NCBI GenBank assembly: GCA_036274645.1
Contig: DASUFH010000283.1
Location: 1 to 12,429, forward strand
Source: DASUFH01 sp036274645
GTDB taxonomy: Bacteria; Acidobacteriota; Terriglobia; 20CM-2-55-15
Direction: 5' to 3'
DNA length: 12,429 nucleotides
Part shown: positions 1 through 7,294 of the stretch, piece after piece
How the letters are laid out: each line of letters begins with the position of its first letter
Numbering within the stretch: position 1 is the first letter of the stretch
Notes under the pieces: generated by a model
What the model was told of the DNA's origin: nothing
Database searches by the model: none
What the model saw: only the letters and a program-made list of their open reading frames with translations
Made by a program: the position numbers and the translations under genes

Positions 1-952
1 GTTCCCGTAACAGCGTGATCAGGCGTTGCTCCGTGTTGTGCGCGTTGTTCAACCGGGCATTGAGATCGATGTACTGGCTCGATACATCGGAATTGCTCTG
101 GGATTCGTTGCGGACCTGTCCAATATGCCGGATGTCTTCGAGACCGGAGTCCAGCCGATCCACGGGCAACCGCAGCGTGGCGGAAAGCGAGCGGCCGGAA
201 CCCGTCTCTCCACGGGTTTGAAGCTGCTCGATGTAGCCGCCGGTCTTCCGGGTGATGTCCTCGATTGCAGGCCGCGCCCGCTCGAAATCTTTGGTCATGA
301 TGTCGACGTGGACCGTCCGGATGATCATGGGCCCAACACCGCTCACTGCGGCCTGCCCTGCCGATGGGGACTCCGGCGGGCTTGGCTTCCGACTTTCTCG
401 AACGACGGCTCCCTGTCCGGACTGGTTAGCCGGCCCACTTTGTTCTCCCGAGCCCAAAGGAATCTTGACGGCGGCATTATCGAATCCCCCATCTTGGGCC
501 GCCTTGTCGCCTCGCGTAACAGCCGCCGGGTCCGCGAGCCGTTCGGCCGTGTTGTGGTAATCGAAGAACTCCATTGCACCGAACGAGCCCCGGGATCGCA
601 TCAACGATGGGGACAGGACGACCGCCAGGCACACGGTTGCGAGGCTTACCGTCAACCCGTAGGCCCAGAGCCGGTTTCTTCCCCACCAGGTTGCCTGCCG
701 TTCGCTCCTTCGACGTTCATCCCGATAATGCCGCAGCTCCGCTGTCACCGCATTCGTCAGGGTTACCGGGGACGCTTCGATTTCCCAATTTCTCGCTTCC
801 TTCGACAGGACCTTGAAGCTCGCCACCGATTCCGCGCATTCCGGGCAAACCGCGACATGGGCGGTGACGAGTTCGGCTCTGTCCGAAAGCAACTGGCCGT
901 CGGTGTAGGCCATCAGCTCTTCCGGTGAAAACGGGTGGTCGTTGCGGCTCAT
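1..952 (-). CDS. Anti-sigma factor-like zf-HC2/DUF4349 membrane protein (partial, C-terminus off window)
   Basis: The reading frame starts at the ATG at 952 and stays open for 317 codons to the left edge, so the C-terminus is missing. Residues 32-39 hold H-x3-C-x2-C (H32, C36, C39), the zinc-binding signature of zf-HC2 anti-sigma domains. One hydrophobic segment (about 95-114) follows. Next comes a Gly/Ser/Pro-rich linker (about 145-205), then from about residue 209 a DUF4349 domain with its typical GGYI stretch (238-241), a RLPVDRLD segment (261-268) and SSQYIDLNARL (291-301). The expected topology is a cytoplasmic zinc finger that binds the sigma factor, with DUF4349 outside the membrane as a possible sensor. 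A strong AAGGAG site (959-964) lies 6 bases before the ATG. The ATG overlaps the sigma-factor stop as ATGA, so the two are translationally coupled. The partner assignment comes from gene order plus the zinc motif and is inferred. Confidence 0.88.
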   Translation of the reverse strand, partial: MSRNDHPFSPEELMAYTDGQLLSDRAELVTAHVAVCPECAESVASFKVLSKEARNWEIEASPVTLTNAVTAELRHYRDERRRSERQATWWGRNRLWAYGLTVSLATVCLAVVLSPSLMRSRGSFGAMEFFDYHNTAERLADPAAVTRGDKAAQDGGFDNAAVKIPLGSGEQSGPANQSGQGAVVRESRKPSPPESPSAGQAAVSGVGPMIIRTVHVDIMTKDFERARPAIEDITRKTGGYIEQLQTRGETGSGRSLSATLRLPVDRLDSGLEDIRHIGQVRNESQSNSDVSSQYIDLNARLNNAHNTEQRLITLLRE

Positions 953-1497
953 CGTGAACTCCTTTCCATCGCGCGTTCGTCCAGGAGCGTTTTCAGTTCG
1001 GCGCGCGCCCGGAACAGGCGAGATCGCACGGTATTGACCGGCACGCCGAGCGCGTCGGCGATATCGTCGTAGGAGAGTTCCTCGTATTCCCGCAACATGA
1101 GAACCTCGCGATGCGCCGGATCGAGTCGTTCGAGTGCGCCGCGGATCCAGATTCCCGTAGCGGGATCGCCCGATGGAGAGGCGCTGGAGCTGCCGGTTGA
1201 AGCCGATTCGCTCATCTTGCGGTTGTCTCGCAATTCCCTGCGCCGTTCCGACCACAGCTGCCGGACGGCGATGCCGAAGAGATACGCCCGGAACGTCGAT
1301 CGTTGTTCGTATCGCTCCACACCGCGCAGCACAATGACGAACACCTCCTGCGCGAGCTCCTCGGCCCGCGCCGCGTGAGCGAGCCGCCGGCGGAAGAATC
1401 CGTAGACGGACTGGCGGTACCGCGTGAAGAGCTCCTCGAAGGCGGGGGCCGAGCCCCCCTGAAAATCCAGCATCAGTTGTTCGTCGCTTTGCTGCAT
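949..1497 (-). CDS. ECF-family RNA polymerase sigma factor
   Basis: A 182-residue protein of usual ECF sigma length. The N-terminal half (about 8-90) is sigma region 2, including AFEELFTRYRQSVYGFFRRR and the EELAQEVF and TFRAYLFGIA segments that bind core polymerase and the -10 element. A Ser/Gly-rich linker (about 100-115) joins it to sigma region 4 (about 120-178), with the helix-turn-helix YDDIADALGVPVNTVRSRLFRAR recognising the -35. It directs RNA polymerase to an extracytoplasmic-stress regulon and is probably held inactive by the downstream zinc-finger protein. The frame is open further upstream (to 1746), but the extra residues do not resemble the family and overlap the next gene. I therefore start at the ATG at 1497; a GTG five codons upstream is an alternative. 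A GGGAAC motif upstream suggests autoregulation, as is common in the family. Confidence 0.93.
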   Translation of the reverse strand: MQQSDEQLMLDFQGGSAPAFEELFTRYRQSVYGFFRRRLAHAARAEELAQEVFVIVLRGVERYEQRSTFRAYLFGIAVRQLWSERRRELRDNRKMSESASTGSSSASPSGDPATGIWIRGALERLDPAHREVLMLREYEELSYDDIADALGVPVNTVRSRLFRARAELKTLLDERAMERSSR

Positions 1498-1512
1498 TGG
1501 CGCGATCTTCAC

Positions 1513-1546
1513 TAACACAAATGCCGCAACCGGCGAAAAAGTTCCC
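1513..1546 (-). promoter_or_regulatory. Candidate ECF-type promoter of the sigma/anti-sigma operon
   Basis: On the minus strand GGGAACTTTTT (GGGAAC at 1541-1546) resembles the GGAAC -35 element of ECF promoters, and GTGTTA (1513-1518) could serve as the -10. Both lie just upstream of the sigma gene. The spacing is several bases longer than the usual 16-17, so this is a weak call based on the -35 match and position. Confidence 0.35.
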
Positions 1547-1627
1547 GAGAGGTATGACGACGCGCATTCCACGCCTTTGAGCGGCTTTACACAACAGAAC
1601 CGACAAGGAGAAGGGATGACCGCCGCT

Positions 1628-2206
1628 TCACTTCCTGGTGAGCGTGCGTTCGATCCGGCGGTCCGGGATGAGCCACATGACGGCAACCCCGATGTAGACC
1701 GCGCAGGCAAAGCCGGGCGACCAGAATGCTCCGACGATTGCCACACCGTAGAGCACGATCGAGATCTTGCCTTTGAAGTCCCGTCCCAGGGCCTCGGCGA
1801 TTACGGAGTCTTTGCCGTGTTCGGCCAGCAGCGTGAGAGTGAGGATGTAATAGGCGATCGCCGCCATGACAAGCACGCCGCCGTAGATGGCGACGGGCCA
1901 TTCGGCAAAGTGCGTCTCGCCCATCCAGGCGGTTGTGGCGGGAACCAACGACAGCCAGAACAGGAGGTGCAGGTTGGCCCAAAGGATTCGTCCATTGACA
2001 TGATGGACCGCCTGCATCAGGTGATGATGGTTGTTCCAGTAGATCCCCAGGAAGACGAAGCTCAAAACATAACTGAGGAAGGCTGGAAAGACCGGACGCA
2101 ACGCCTCGAGATTCTCGCCATGCGGAACCCGCAGCTCGAGAACCATGATGGTAATGACGATGGCCAGCACGCCATCGCTGAATGCTTCGAGTCTTCCCTT
2201 ATTCAT
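1628..2206 (-). CDS. TMEM175-family (DUF1211) potassium channel
   Basis: A 192-residue integral membrane protein. The N-terminus carries RLEAFSDG (residues 5-12), the R-x3-FSD signature of TMEM175/DUF1211 channels, followed by the pore-lining helix (about 12-26). Further hydrophobic segments lie near 39-56, 75-95, 104-127, 146-162 and 165-180, giving the six helices of a single bacterial repeat; bacterial members assemble as tetramers and conduct potassium through the plasma membrane. WNNHHH (57-62) follows helix 2. I start at the ATG at 2206. A GTG immediately before it (2209) is possible, and neither has a clear Shine-Dalgarno sequence. The gene sits 130 bases upstream of the sigma factor on the same strand and is divergent from ftsK. 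Co-regulation with the sigma factor is possible but not shown. Confidence 0.9.
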   Translation of the reverse strand: MNKGRLEAFSDGVLAIVITIMVLELRVPHGENLEALRPVFPAFLSYVLSFVFLGIYWNNHHHLMQAVHHVNGRILWANLHLLFWLSLVPATTAWMGETHFAEWPVAIYGGVLVMAAIAYYILTLTLLAEHGKDSVIAEALGRDFKGKISIVLYGVAIVGAFWSPGFACAVYIGVAVMWLIPDRRIERTLTRK

Positions 2207-2230
2207 CACTGAAGGTGGCAGCGCTCTGCA

Positions 2231-2256
2231 TGGCCCATTGCCTCTTGTCGATTGTT
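2231..2256 (-). repeat. Degenerate CAATGG interspersed repeat, copy A
   Basis: On the minus strand this reads ACAATCGACAAGAGGCAATGG and then GCCA. It resembles copies B (2319-2351) and C (5907-5946), which share GACAA and CAATGG blocks. A further GGACAATG lies upstream at 2271-2278. The copy is inverted relative to B in the same intergenic region. Confidence 0.45.
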
Positions 2257-2318
2257 ACCTGAACTTCCCTCATTGTCCGTTCTGCTATGGCGTCAACGAA
2301 CAATGAAAGAAGTACACC

Positions 2319-2351
2319 GGACAACGGATAACAGGCAATGGATAACCGGGG
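2319..2351 (+). repeat. Degenerate CAATGG interspersed repeat, copy B
   Basis: Begins GGACAACGGATAACAGG and ends CAATGGATAACCGGGG. It aligns well with copy C at 5907-5946, where the terminal block is CAATGGACAACCGGGG (one mismatch in 16). It ends 57 bases before the ftsK start codon. Confidence 0.6.
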
Positions 2352-2393
2352 AGGCCGAGCTCCCCCCGGGACCTCTCCTGTCCCTCTTTGGAG

Positions 2394-2399
2394 TATGCT
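2394..2399 (+). promoter_or_regulatory. Candidate -10 element of ftsK (near-leaderless)
   Basis: TATGCT lies 9 bases before the ftsK ATG, so transcription would begin within a few bases of the start codon. No good -35 is visible at the expected distance. The same hexamer precedes the ferritin-like gene, and TATGAT precedes the phosphohexomutase gene. Confidence 0.35.
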
Positions 2400-2408
2400 G
2401 AGTTTCTT

Positions 2409-4745
2409 ATGAGCCGACCGCTTCTGGCTTTCTTTGCTCCGACGGAACACCGCCGGTGGAACGAGTTCATTGGGTTGCTCCTGGCGACGATCGCAATTCT
2501 GACGATGCTGAGCCTGATCTCCTTTAATCCCGATGATCCGTCTTTAAGCATCAGCCGGAGCCCTGAGCTTGCGGGTAAACCCCAGAATGTTATAGGGGTT
2601 GCGGGCGCTTATGTCGCCGACACGATGTTCCAGTTGATCGGCTACGCGGGCTTCCTGATCCCAGTTTTTATCGGCATCTACGCATTTTGCTGGCTGGCTT
2701 CACGGACGGTCGAGAACCTGTCGATTCGGGTACTGGGACTGGCATTGATGGCGTTGACCCTTGCTACCGCCATGGCGGCGCTGCCCATCATGCCCAACGT
2801 GCGCGGTCAGTTGCCCGCCGGAGGATTGATTGGCCGGATTCTGGCCGACAATCTGGACGCGTTGGTGAACCCTGCCGGGTCGTTTGTCATTGTCATTGCG
2901 GCCTTTCTGATTTCCCTGTTTCTCGCGACGACATTCTCCTTTTCCTGGGCCATGAGTGTATTGAAACCGCGTTTTGCCTTCGTATCGCGTTGGGCGGACC
3001 GCTATAACGCCTGGCGCGAAGAGCGCGTCAGGCGCGAAGCGCAGCGCAAAACCGAAGAAAAGAAGGCGCCGAAGAAACAGGTGATCGTTACGCCCAGGGT
3101 TTCTGTGCCCGTCGTGGCGGATGATGAGGAAGAAAAGCCGGCGGCCCCGGCCCGATCGCAGTCGGCCGTTGCGGCGGAGCCCCGCCGTCCGGCGAAGCCG
3201 GCCCAGCCTTCGCTTCCGGCGTTTAACCCCCAATCCAGCCGTCCGGTGCCGGCCGTGGTCCCGACCTCGACGCTTCCGCCGTCCAGGGCGCCCGAATCGA
3301 ATCTGCCGTCGACAACCCTGCTCCACCCTGCCATCGCGATGGCCAAACTCAACGAAGAAGAACTTCGCCAGCGGGCTGCGCAGCTCGAACAGAAGGCGCG
3401 CGAGTTCGATGTCGAAGGATCGGTGCAGCAGATTCATCCGGGGCCGGTCGTCACCACGTTCGAGTTCAAGCCCGAGCCGGGCGTGAAGTACGCCAAGATC
3501 ACCGGTTTGGGCGATGACCTCTGTCTCGCGCTCGAAGCCGAATCTGTTCGTATCGACCGGATCCCGGGCAAAGCCACCGTCGGTATCGAAGTGCCCAACA
3601 ACGAGCGGGCCACAATCGTTCTCCGGGAGCTGCTGGAATCGACGGAATACTCATCGGGAACCGCCCGGCTGCCCCTTGCGCTCGGCAAGGACATTCGTGG
3701 CCGTATTGTCGTTTCCGACCTGCAGAAGATGCCGCACCTGCTGGCCGCCGGGTCAACCGGAACCGGTAAAAGCGTCTCCATCAACGCCATGATCCTGTCG
3801 CTGCTCTATCGCGCGCGGCCCGACCAGGTGAAGATGATCATGATCGATCCCAAGCGACTCGAACTGGGACTCTATCAGGACATCCCGCACCTGCTCGTCC
3901 CCGTCGTGACGGAGCCGCAGATCGCCCAGAACGCCCTGCGATGGGCCGTGACGGAGATGGAGAACCGCTACAAGAAGCTCGCCAAGCGCGGCGTGCGGAG
4001 TCTCGAGGCGTACAACGACCAGGCGCGCCAGCGCGCCATCCCGGGCCTGGAGGACGGAGAAACCGAAGAGGACCGCGAGCCGCTGCCCTATATCGTGATC
4101 GTCATCGACGAACTCGCGGACCTCATGATGACCGCGGCGCGCGAAGTGGAAGAGTCCATCACCCGGCTCGCGCAGATGGCGCGCGCCGTCGGCATCCACC
4201 TGATTCTCGCCACCCAGCGGCCCAGCGTGGACGTCATCACCGGCCTGATCAAGGCCAATTTTCCCGCGCGCGTGTCGTTCCGCGTCACCTCGAAAGTCGA
4301 TTCACGGACCATTCTCGATTCCAACGGCGCCGAACAGCTGCTGGGCCGCGGCGACATGCTGTTTTTGCCTCCCGGCTCTTCCCGTCTGATGCGGCTTCAC
4401 GGCGCGCTGGTGACCGAAGAGGAAGTCGCCAAAGTGGTCGACTTCCTCAAACAACAGGGTAAGCCGACCTACAACGAAAAGATTCTGGCCCCGCCGGAAG
4501 AAGAGGGCGCCGCCGGCTTTGACACCGACGGCGAACTCGATGAGATGTACGACGACGCGGTGCGGGTCGTGATCGATATGGGCAAGGCGTCGACTTCCCT
4601 CCTCCAGCGGCGTCTCCATATTGGATACGGACGCGCCGCCGCGATTCTCGATGGCATGGAGCGGGCCGGCCTCATCGGTCCGCCCGAAGGCAGCAAAGCC
4701 CGCGCCGTGCTCGTGTCCCGCGAGGAATACTTCGGAGAAAATTAG
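2409..4745 (+). CDS. ftsK: DNA translocase FtsK/SpoIIIE
   Basis: A 778-residue septal DNA pump that moves chromosome termini through the closing division septum using ATP. The N-terminus has about four membrane helices (near 19-38, 68-94, 105-123 and 150-175) with the conserved SLISFNPDDPS after the first. A Lys/Arg-rich then Pro/Ala/Ser-rich linker (about 195-310) is short compared with E. coli FtsK. The RecA-like motor follows: Walker A GSTGTGKS at 448-455 and Walker B IVIVIDE ending at D567/E568, then LATQRPSVDVITGLIKANFPAR. The C-terminal winged-helix gamma domain (about 711-775; LLQRRLHIGYGRAAAILDGME) reads polar DNA sequences and is known to activate XerCD in related proteins. I start at the ATG at 2409, where homology begins; an in-frame TTG at 2388 would add seven residues. 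The next gene follows after two bases. Confidence 0.97.
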   Translation: MSRPLLAFFAPTEHRRWNEFIGLLLATIAILTMLSLISFNPDDPSLSISRSPELAGKPQNVIGVAGAYVADTMFQLIGYAGFLIPVFIGIYAFCWLASRTVENLSIRVLGLALMALTLATAMAALPIMPNVRGQLPAGGLIGRILADNLDALVNPAGSFVIVIAAFLISLFLATTFSFSWAMSVLKPRFAFVSRWADRYNAWREERVRREAQRKTEEKKAPKKQVIVTPRVSVPVVADDEEEKPAAPARSQSAVAAEPRRPAKPAQPSLPAFNPQSSRPVPAVVPTSTLPPSRAPESNLPSTTLLHPAIAMAKLNEEELRQRAAQLEQKAREFDVEGSVQQIHPGPVVTTFEFKPEPGVKYAKITGLGDDLCLALEAESVRIDRIPGKATVGIEVPNNERATIVLRELLESTEYSSGTARLPLALGKDIRGRIVVSDLQKMPHLLAAGSTGTGKSVSINAMILSLLYRARPDQVKMIMIDPKRLELGLYQDIPHLLVPVVTEPQIAQNALRWAVTEMENRYKKLAKRGVRSLEAYNDQARQRAIPGLEDGETEEDREPLPYIVIVIDELADLMMTAAREVEESITRLAQMARAVGIHLILATQRPSVDVITGLIKANFPARVSFRVTSKVDSRTILDSNGAEQLLGRGDMLFLPPGSSRLMRLHGALVTEEEVAKVVDFLKQQGKPTYNEKILAPPEEEGAAGFDTDGELDEMYDDAVRVVIDMGKASTSLLQRRLHIGYGRAAAILDGMERAGLIGPPEGSKARAVLVSREEYFGEN

Positions 4746-4747
4746 CC

Positions 4748-5890
4748 ATGGGTTTCAGGACCGACGCGATCCATGCCGGTCAGGAGCCGGACCCGTCAAC
4801 CGGCGCGGTGACCGTGCCAATCTTTCAGACCTCCACGTACGTTCAGGAAGAACTGGGCAAACACAAGGGATTTGAATACGCGCGAACGCAGAATCCCACC
4901 CGGCTGGCGCTCGAACGCAACATGGCGGTCCTGGAGAAAGGTGTGGCGGCCTACGCGTTCGCTTCCGGCATGGCGGCGGAAACGGCCGTCACGCAGCTGC
5001 TCCTCAAGCAGGGCGATCACGCGATCTGTTCCAGCAATGTATATGGCGGCACGTTCCGCCTCTTCGACAAGATCGTGCGTCCCTACGGCGTGGAATTCAC
5101 GTTCGCCGACACGACGGACATCCGCATGGTCGAGCGCGCCCTGCGTCCCAACACCCGGATGGTCTTTGTCGAGACGCCCACGAATCCGCTCATGGCCATT
5201 ACCGATCTGAAAGCCGTCGGCGCCGTTACGGCCAAAGCGGGCTGTCACCTGGTGGTCGACAACACATTCATGACGCCGTATCTGCAGCGGCCCCTGGAAC
5301 TGGGCGCCGATATCGTCGTTCACAGCACGACGAAATACCTCAATGGTCACAGCGACAGCGTTGGCGGCGTCGTCATTCTGAAGAAACCGGAAGACGCCGA
5401 AAAGCTTCAGTTCATCCAGAACGCGGCCGGCGCGATTCTGTCGCCCTTTGATTCCTGGCTCGTGTTGCGCGGCATCAAGACCCTTCCTGTGCGCATGGAC
5501 GCGCATAACGCCAACGGCATGGCCATTGCGCAGTACCTGGAGAACAAGGGACAGGTGCTGAAGATCTATTACCCGGGACTGCCCTCCCATCCCGGGCACG
5601 CGCTGGCGCGCGCCCAGATGTCGGGTTTCGGCGCGATGATTGCGTTCGAACTGGAATCGCTGGAGAAAGCCAAAGCGTTTCTGGGACGGGTGGAGTTGTG
5701 TTCGCTGGCGGAAAGTCTGGGAGGCGTTGAAACATTGATCTCGCACCCGGCAACGATGACGCACGCTTCCGTTCCAGCCGAACAGCGCGCGCGCCTGGGT
5801 ATTACGGACGGGCTAGTCCGGATATCCGTGGGCATCGAAGACATCGACGACCTCATTGCCGACCTCGACAACGCCTTCGCGTCCATCTGA
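4748..5890 (+). CDS. Cys/Met-metabolism PLP-dependent enzyme (cystathionine gamma-synthase/gamma-lyase family)
   Basis: A 380-residue fold-type I PLP enzyme, normal length for the family, acting in the cytoplasm in transsulfuration (forming or cleaving cystathionine). The PLP lysine is K196 in HSTTKYLNGHSD, and D171 in VVDNTF holds the pyridine nitrogen. Y44/R46 in FEYARTQNPT and the SGM at 73-75 bind the cofactor phosphate. R358 in VRISVGIED binds the substrate carboxylate. SLGGVETLISHPATMTHAS is the family C-terminal signature. I cannot separate synthase, gamma-lyase and O-acetyl/succinylhomoserine sulfhydrylase activity from sequence alone. The Shine-Dalgarno GGAG (4734-4737) sits inside the end of ftsK, 10 bases before the ATG, and the genes are two bases apart, so they are probably co-transcribed. 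Confidence 0.95.
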   Translation: MGFRTDAIHAGQEPDPSTGAVTVPIFQTSTYVQEELGKHKGFEYARTQNPTRLALERNMAVLEKGVAAYAFASGMAAETAVTQLLLKQGDHAICSSNVYGGTFRLFDKIVRPYGVEFTFADTTDIRMVERALRPNTRMVFVETPTNPLMAITDLKAVGAVTAKAGCHLVVDNTFMTPYLQRPLELGADIVVHSTTKYLNGHSDSVGGVVILKKPEDAEKLQFIQNAAGAILSPFDSWLVLRGIKTLPVRMDAHNANGMAIAQYLENKGQVLKIYYPGLPSHPGHALARAQMSGFGAMIAFELESLEKAKAFLGRVELCSLAESLGGVETLISHPATMTHASVPAEQRARLGITDGLVRISVGIEDIDDLIADLDNAFASI

Positions 5891-5906
5891 AAAAAAGAAG
5901 TTCATC

Positions 5907-5946
5907 GGACAATCGACAACATCAATAGACAATGGACAACCGGGGG
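5907..5946 (+). repeat. Degenerate CAATGG interspersed repeat, copy C
   Basis: This non-coding stretch between two convergent genes consists of stuttering GGACAATCGACAAC and AGACAATGGACAACCGGGGG blocks. It matches copy B (2319-2351). I see no hairpin-plus-T-tract terminator in the 77-base gap 5891-5967. Confidence 0.6.
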
Positions 5947-5967
5947 ACAGATCCAGGAGCCGCGCCA

Positions 5968-6873
5968 CTACAAGGGGACCGGAGGATTCAGGACCACCGT
6001 CTCATACGGGAACCAGCGATCGAACACGCCTTCCGCAATGAAGATGTGCATCGCTGTTTCGTACTGATCGCGGGGGATTGCCGGGTCTCTCCTCCACGTT
6101 CCCAGTCGCTGATATTCCGCGACTGCGGACTCGAGCGCTTCCCGTGATATCGCGTTATCGAAGAACGGGGCCTCCGCCTCCGCAATCTCCGCGGCGGGCG
6201 CGTCATTGGCCCACGCCAGCGCCCGGCGATATGCGACCATGAACGCCGCTGCCTGAGGACTGGAAAGAAAATTTGGCATGGCCATCAGCGTGCTGAACGC
6301 GACAGTCGGGATGGCCTCGCCAACCCGCGCCACCACGCGCGCCGCTCCCTGCATTTCGAGCTGCTGCGGCGACGGTCCCTGCAGGTGGATGAAATCGCCC
6401 ACGCCGGATAAAAACGCCGTCTGCATATCGTCCGGCGCTCCCGCGTTGATCAGCCGGACCCGGCTCCAGTCGACACCGCGAAGACGTCCCGCGTGTTTGA
6501 GCATCGCCAGGGGCTGCTGCGCGTGATCGGCTACCAGCGCGGCGCCTTCGAGCATCCGCCAGTCAAACGGACTGCCCGCCGGGTTGCGGGCCGCAATGAA
6601 GAACCCATCGCGCTGGTTAATCTGAGCGAAGTGTTTCGGGATGTCGGTAATCCCTCTGGACAGAGGGTCCCAGCTGCTGGACACGGCGGCCTGCATGATG
6701 TCGACTTCGCCGTTGCGAAACATCTCATAATGATTCCGGCCCTTGGGTTTCGTGAAGTACTCCGTTTCCAGTCCCACGTCGCGAAGAAACCCGGCCGCTA
6801 TCGCGCCGATCAGAGGGGTGTAGAACGCGGAATGCCGGTACACCATGATGCGCAGTCGTTCGTTCACGGACAC
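5968..6873 (-). CDS. NMT1/SsuA-type periplasmic-binding-fold protein without signal peptide
   Basis: A 301-residue type II periplasmic-binding-protein fold. The N-terminus (LRIMVYRHSAFYTPLIGAIA then GFLRDVGLETEYF) matches the opening strand and helix of NMT1/THI5/SsuA ligand-binding proteins. EMFRNGEVDIMQAA (about 50-63) and the following DIPKHFAQINQRDGFFIAAR are typical next elements. There is no hydrophobic signal sequence or lipobox, and the protein has no cysteine. It therefore either acts in the cytoplasm or uses another export route, and it lacks the cysteine-rich motif of eukaryotic THI5 pyrimidine synthase. No transporter permease or ATPase gene is adjacent. The ligand is unknown. I use the GTG at 6873; another GTG two codons on is possible. 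It starts 8 bases after the cutA stop, so the two form an operon. Confidence 0.8.
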   Translation of the reverse strand: MSVNERLRIMVYRHSAFYTPLIGAIAAGFLRDVGLETEYFTKPKGRNHYEMFRNGEVDIMQAAVSSSWDPLSRGITDIPKHFAQINQRDGFFIAARNPAGSPFDWRMLEGAALVADHAQQPLAMLKHAGRLRGVDWSRVRLINAGAPDDMQTAFLSGVGDFIHLQGPSPQQLEMQGAARVVARVGEAIPTVAFSTLMAMPNFLSSPQAAAFMVAYRRALAWANDAPAAEIAEAEAPFFDNAISREALESAVAEYQRLGTWRRDPAIPRDQYETAMHIFIAEGVFDRWFPYETVVLNPPVPL

Positions 6874-6881
6874 GAAGTTTA

Positions 6882-7241
6882 TCAGGAAGCAGGCGTCTCG
6901 CCACCGGACCGGGGATCCGCGCCATCCCCGACGGATTCGCGGATCCAGCCGAGATAACTTTCCAGACCGGCAACGATCGGCGTGGCCACAATCTCAGGCG
7001 TGGTGTAGCTGTGGAGCGCGATGACGCGTTCCTTCAGCGCGTCGAAGCGCGCGCGGGTGGTCTTGATGAACAGCAGCACTTCGCTGGACCAGTTCTGGCT
7101 TCCCTCCCAGACAAAACAGGAACGGATACCCGGCAACACATTGACGCACGCGGCAAGTTTTTCAGCGACGACGCTTTCGGCAATACGTTCGGCTTCGGCG
7201 GGACTTTCACAGGTGACCAGAACAATTATGTAATCCGTCAT
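6882..7241 (-). CDS. cutA: CutA1 divalent-cation tolerance protein
   Basis: A 119-residue protein, close to the usual 105-115 with a short Gly/Asp-rich tail (about 106-119). Family hallmarks are VLVTCES (7-13), EKLAACVNVLPGIRSCFVWEG (27-47) and the conserved HSYTTPEIVATPI (77-89). CutA1 forms a very stable trimer. The E. coli gene was linked to copper tolerance, but the molecular role remains unsettled. A GGGGAG Shine-Dalgarno (7252-7257) lies 10 bases before the ATG. It is the first gene of a two-gene minus-strand operon and is divergent from the phosphohexomutase gene across 53 bases. Confidence 0.95.
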   Translation of the reverse strand: MTDYIIVLVTCESPAEAERIAESVVAEKLAACVNVLPGIRSCFVWEGSQNWSSEVLLFIKTTRARFDALKERVIALHSYTTPEIVATPIVAGLESYLGWIRESVGDGADPRSGGETPAS

Positions 7242-7282
7242 TGCGTCACAACTCCCCGCATCAATGCGATGGCGTTCATTGT

Positions 7283-7288
7283 TATGAT
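7283..7288 (+). promoter_or_regulatory. Candidate -10 element of phosphohexomutase gene (leaderless)
   Basis: TATGAT stands exactly 6 bases before the ATG at 7295, which places the predicted transcription start on or next to the start codon. There is no Shine-Dalgarno sequence in between. A matching -35 is not evident. Confidence 0.4.
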
Positions 7289-7294
7289 CCTCTC

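Noticed and set aside
26..928. 300-codon plus-strand open frame
   Set aside because: It is antisense to the zf-HC2/DUF4349 gene, which has recognisable domains, a strong Shine-Dalgarno and coupling to the sigma gene; the plus-strand product has no recognisable motif.
1577..2212. 211-codon plus-strand open frame
   Set aside because: It is antisense to the TMEM175 gene and overlaps the sigma upstream region; the hydrophilic product has no family features.
2291..2296. TTGACG on the minus strand as a -35 for the TMEM175 gene
   Set aside because: No acceptable -10 hexamer occurs 16-18 bases downstream.
2700..3437. 245-codon minus-strand open frame rich in Arg/Gly
   Set aside because: It mirrors the Pro/Ala-rich linker and membrane region of ftsK; composition is explained by the opposite strand.
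4796..5764. 322-codon minus-strand open frame
   Set aside because: It is antisense to the PLP enzyme with all catalytic residues intact; the minus product looks like codon-bias shadow.
5968..6873. THI5-type pyrimidine (HMP-P) synthase identity for the binding-fold protein
   Set aside because: The cysteine-rich motif of THI5 is absent (no cysteine at all) and no thiamine genes are nearby.
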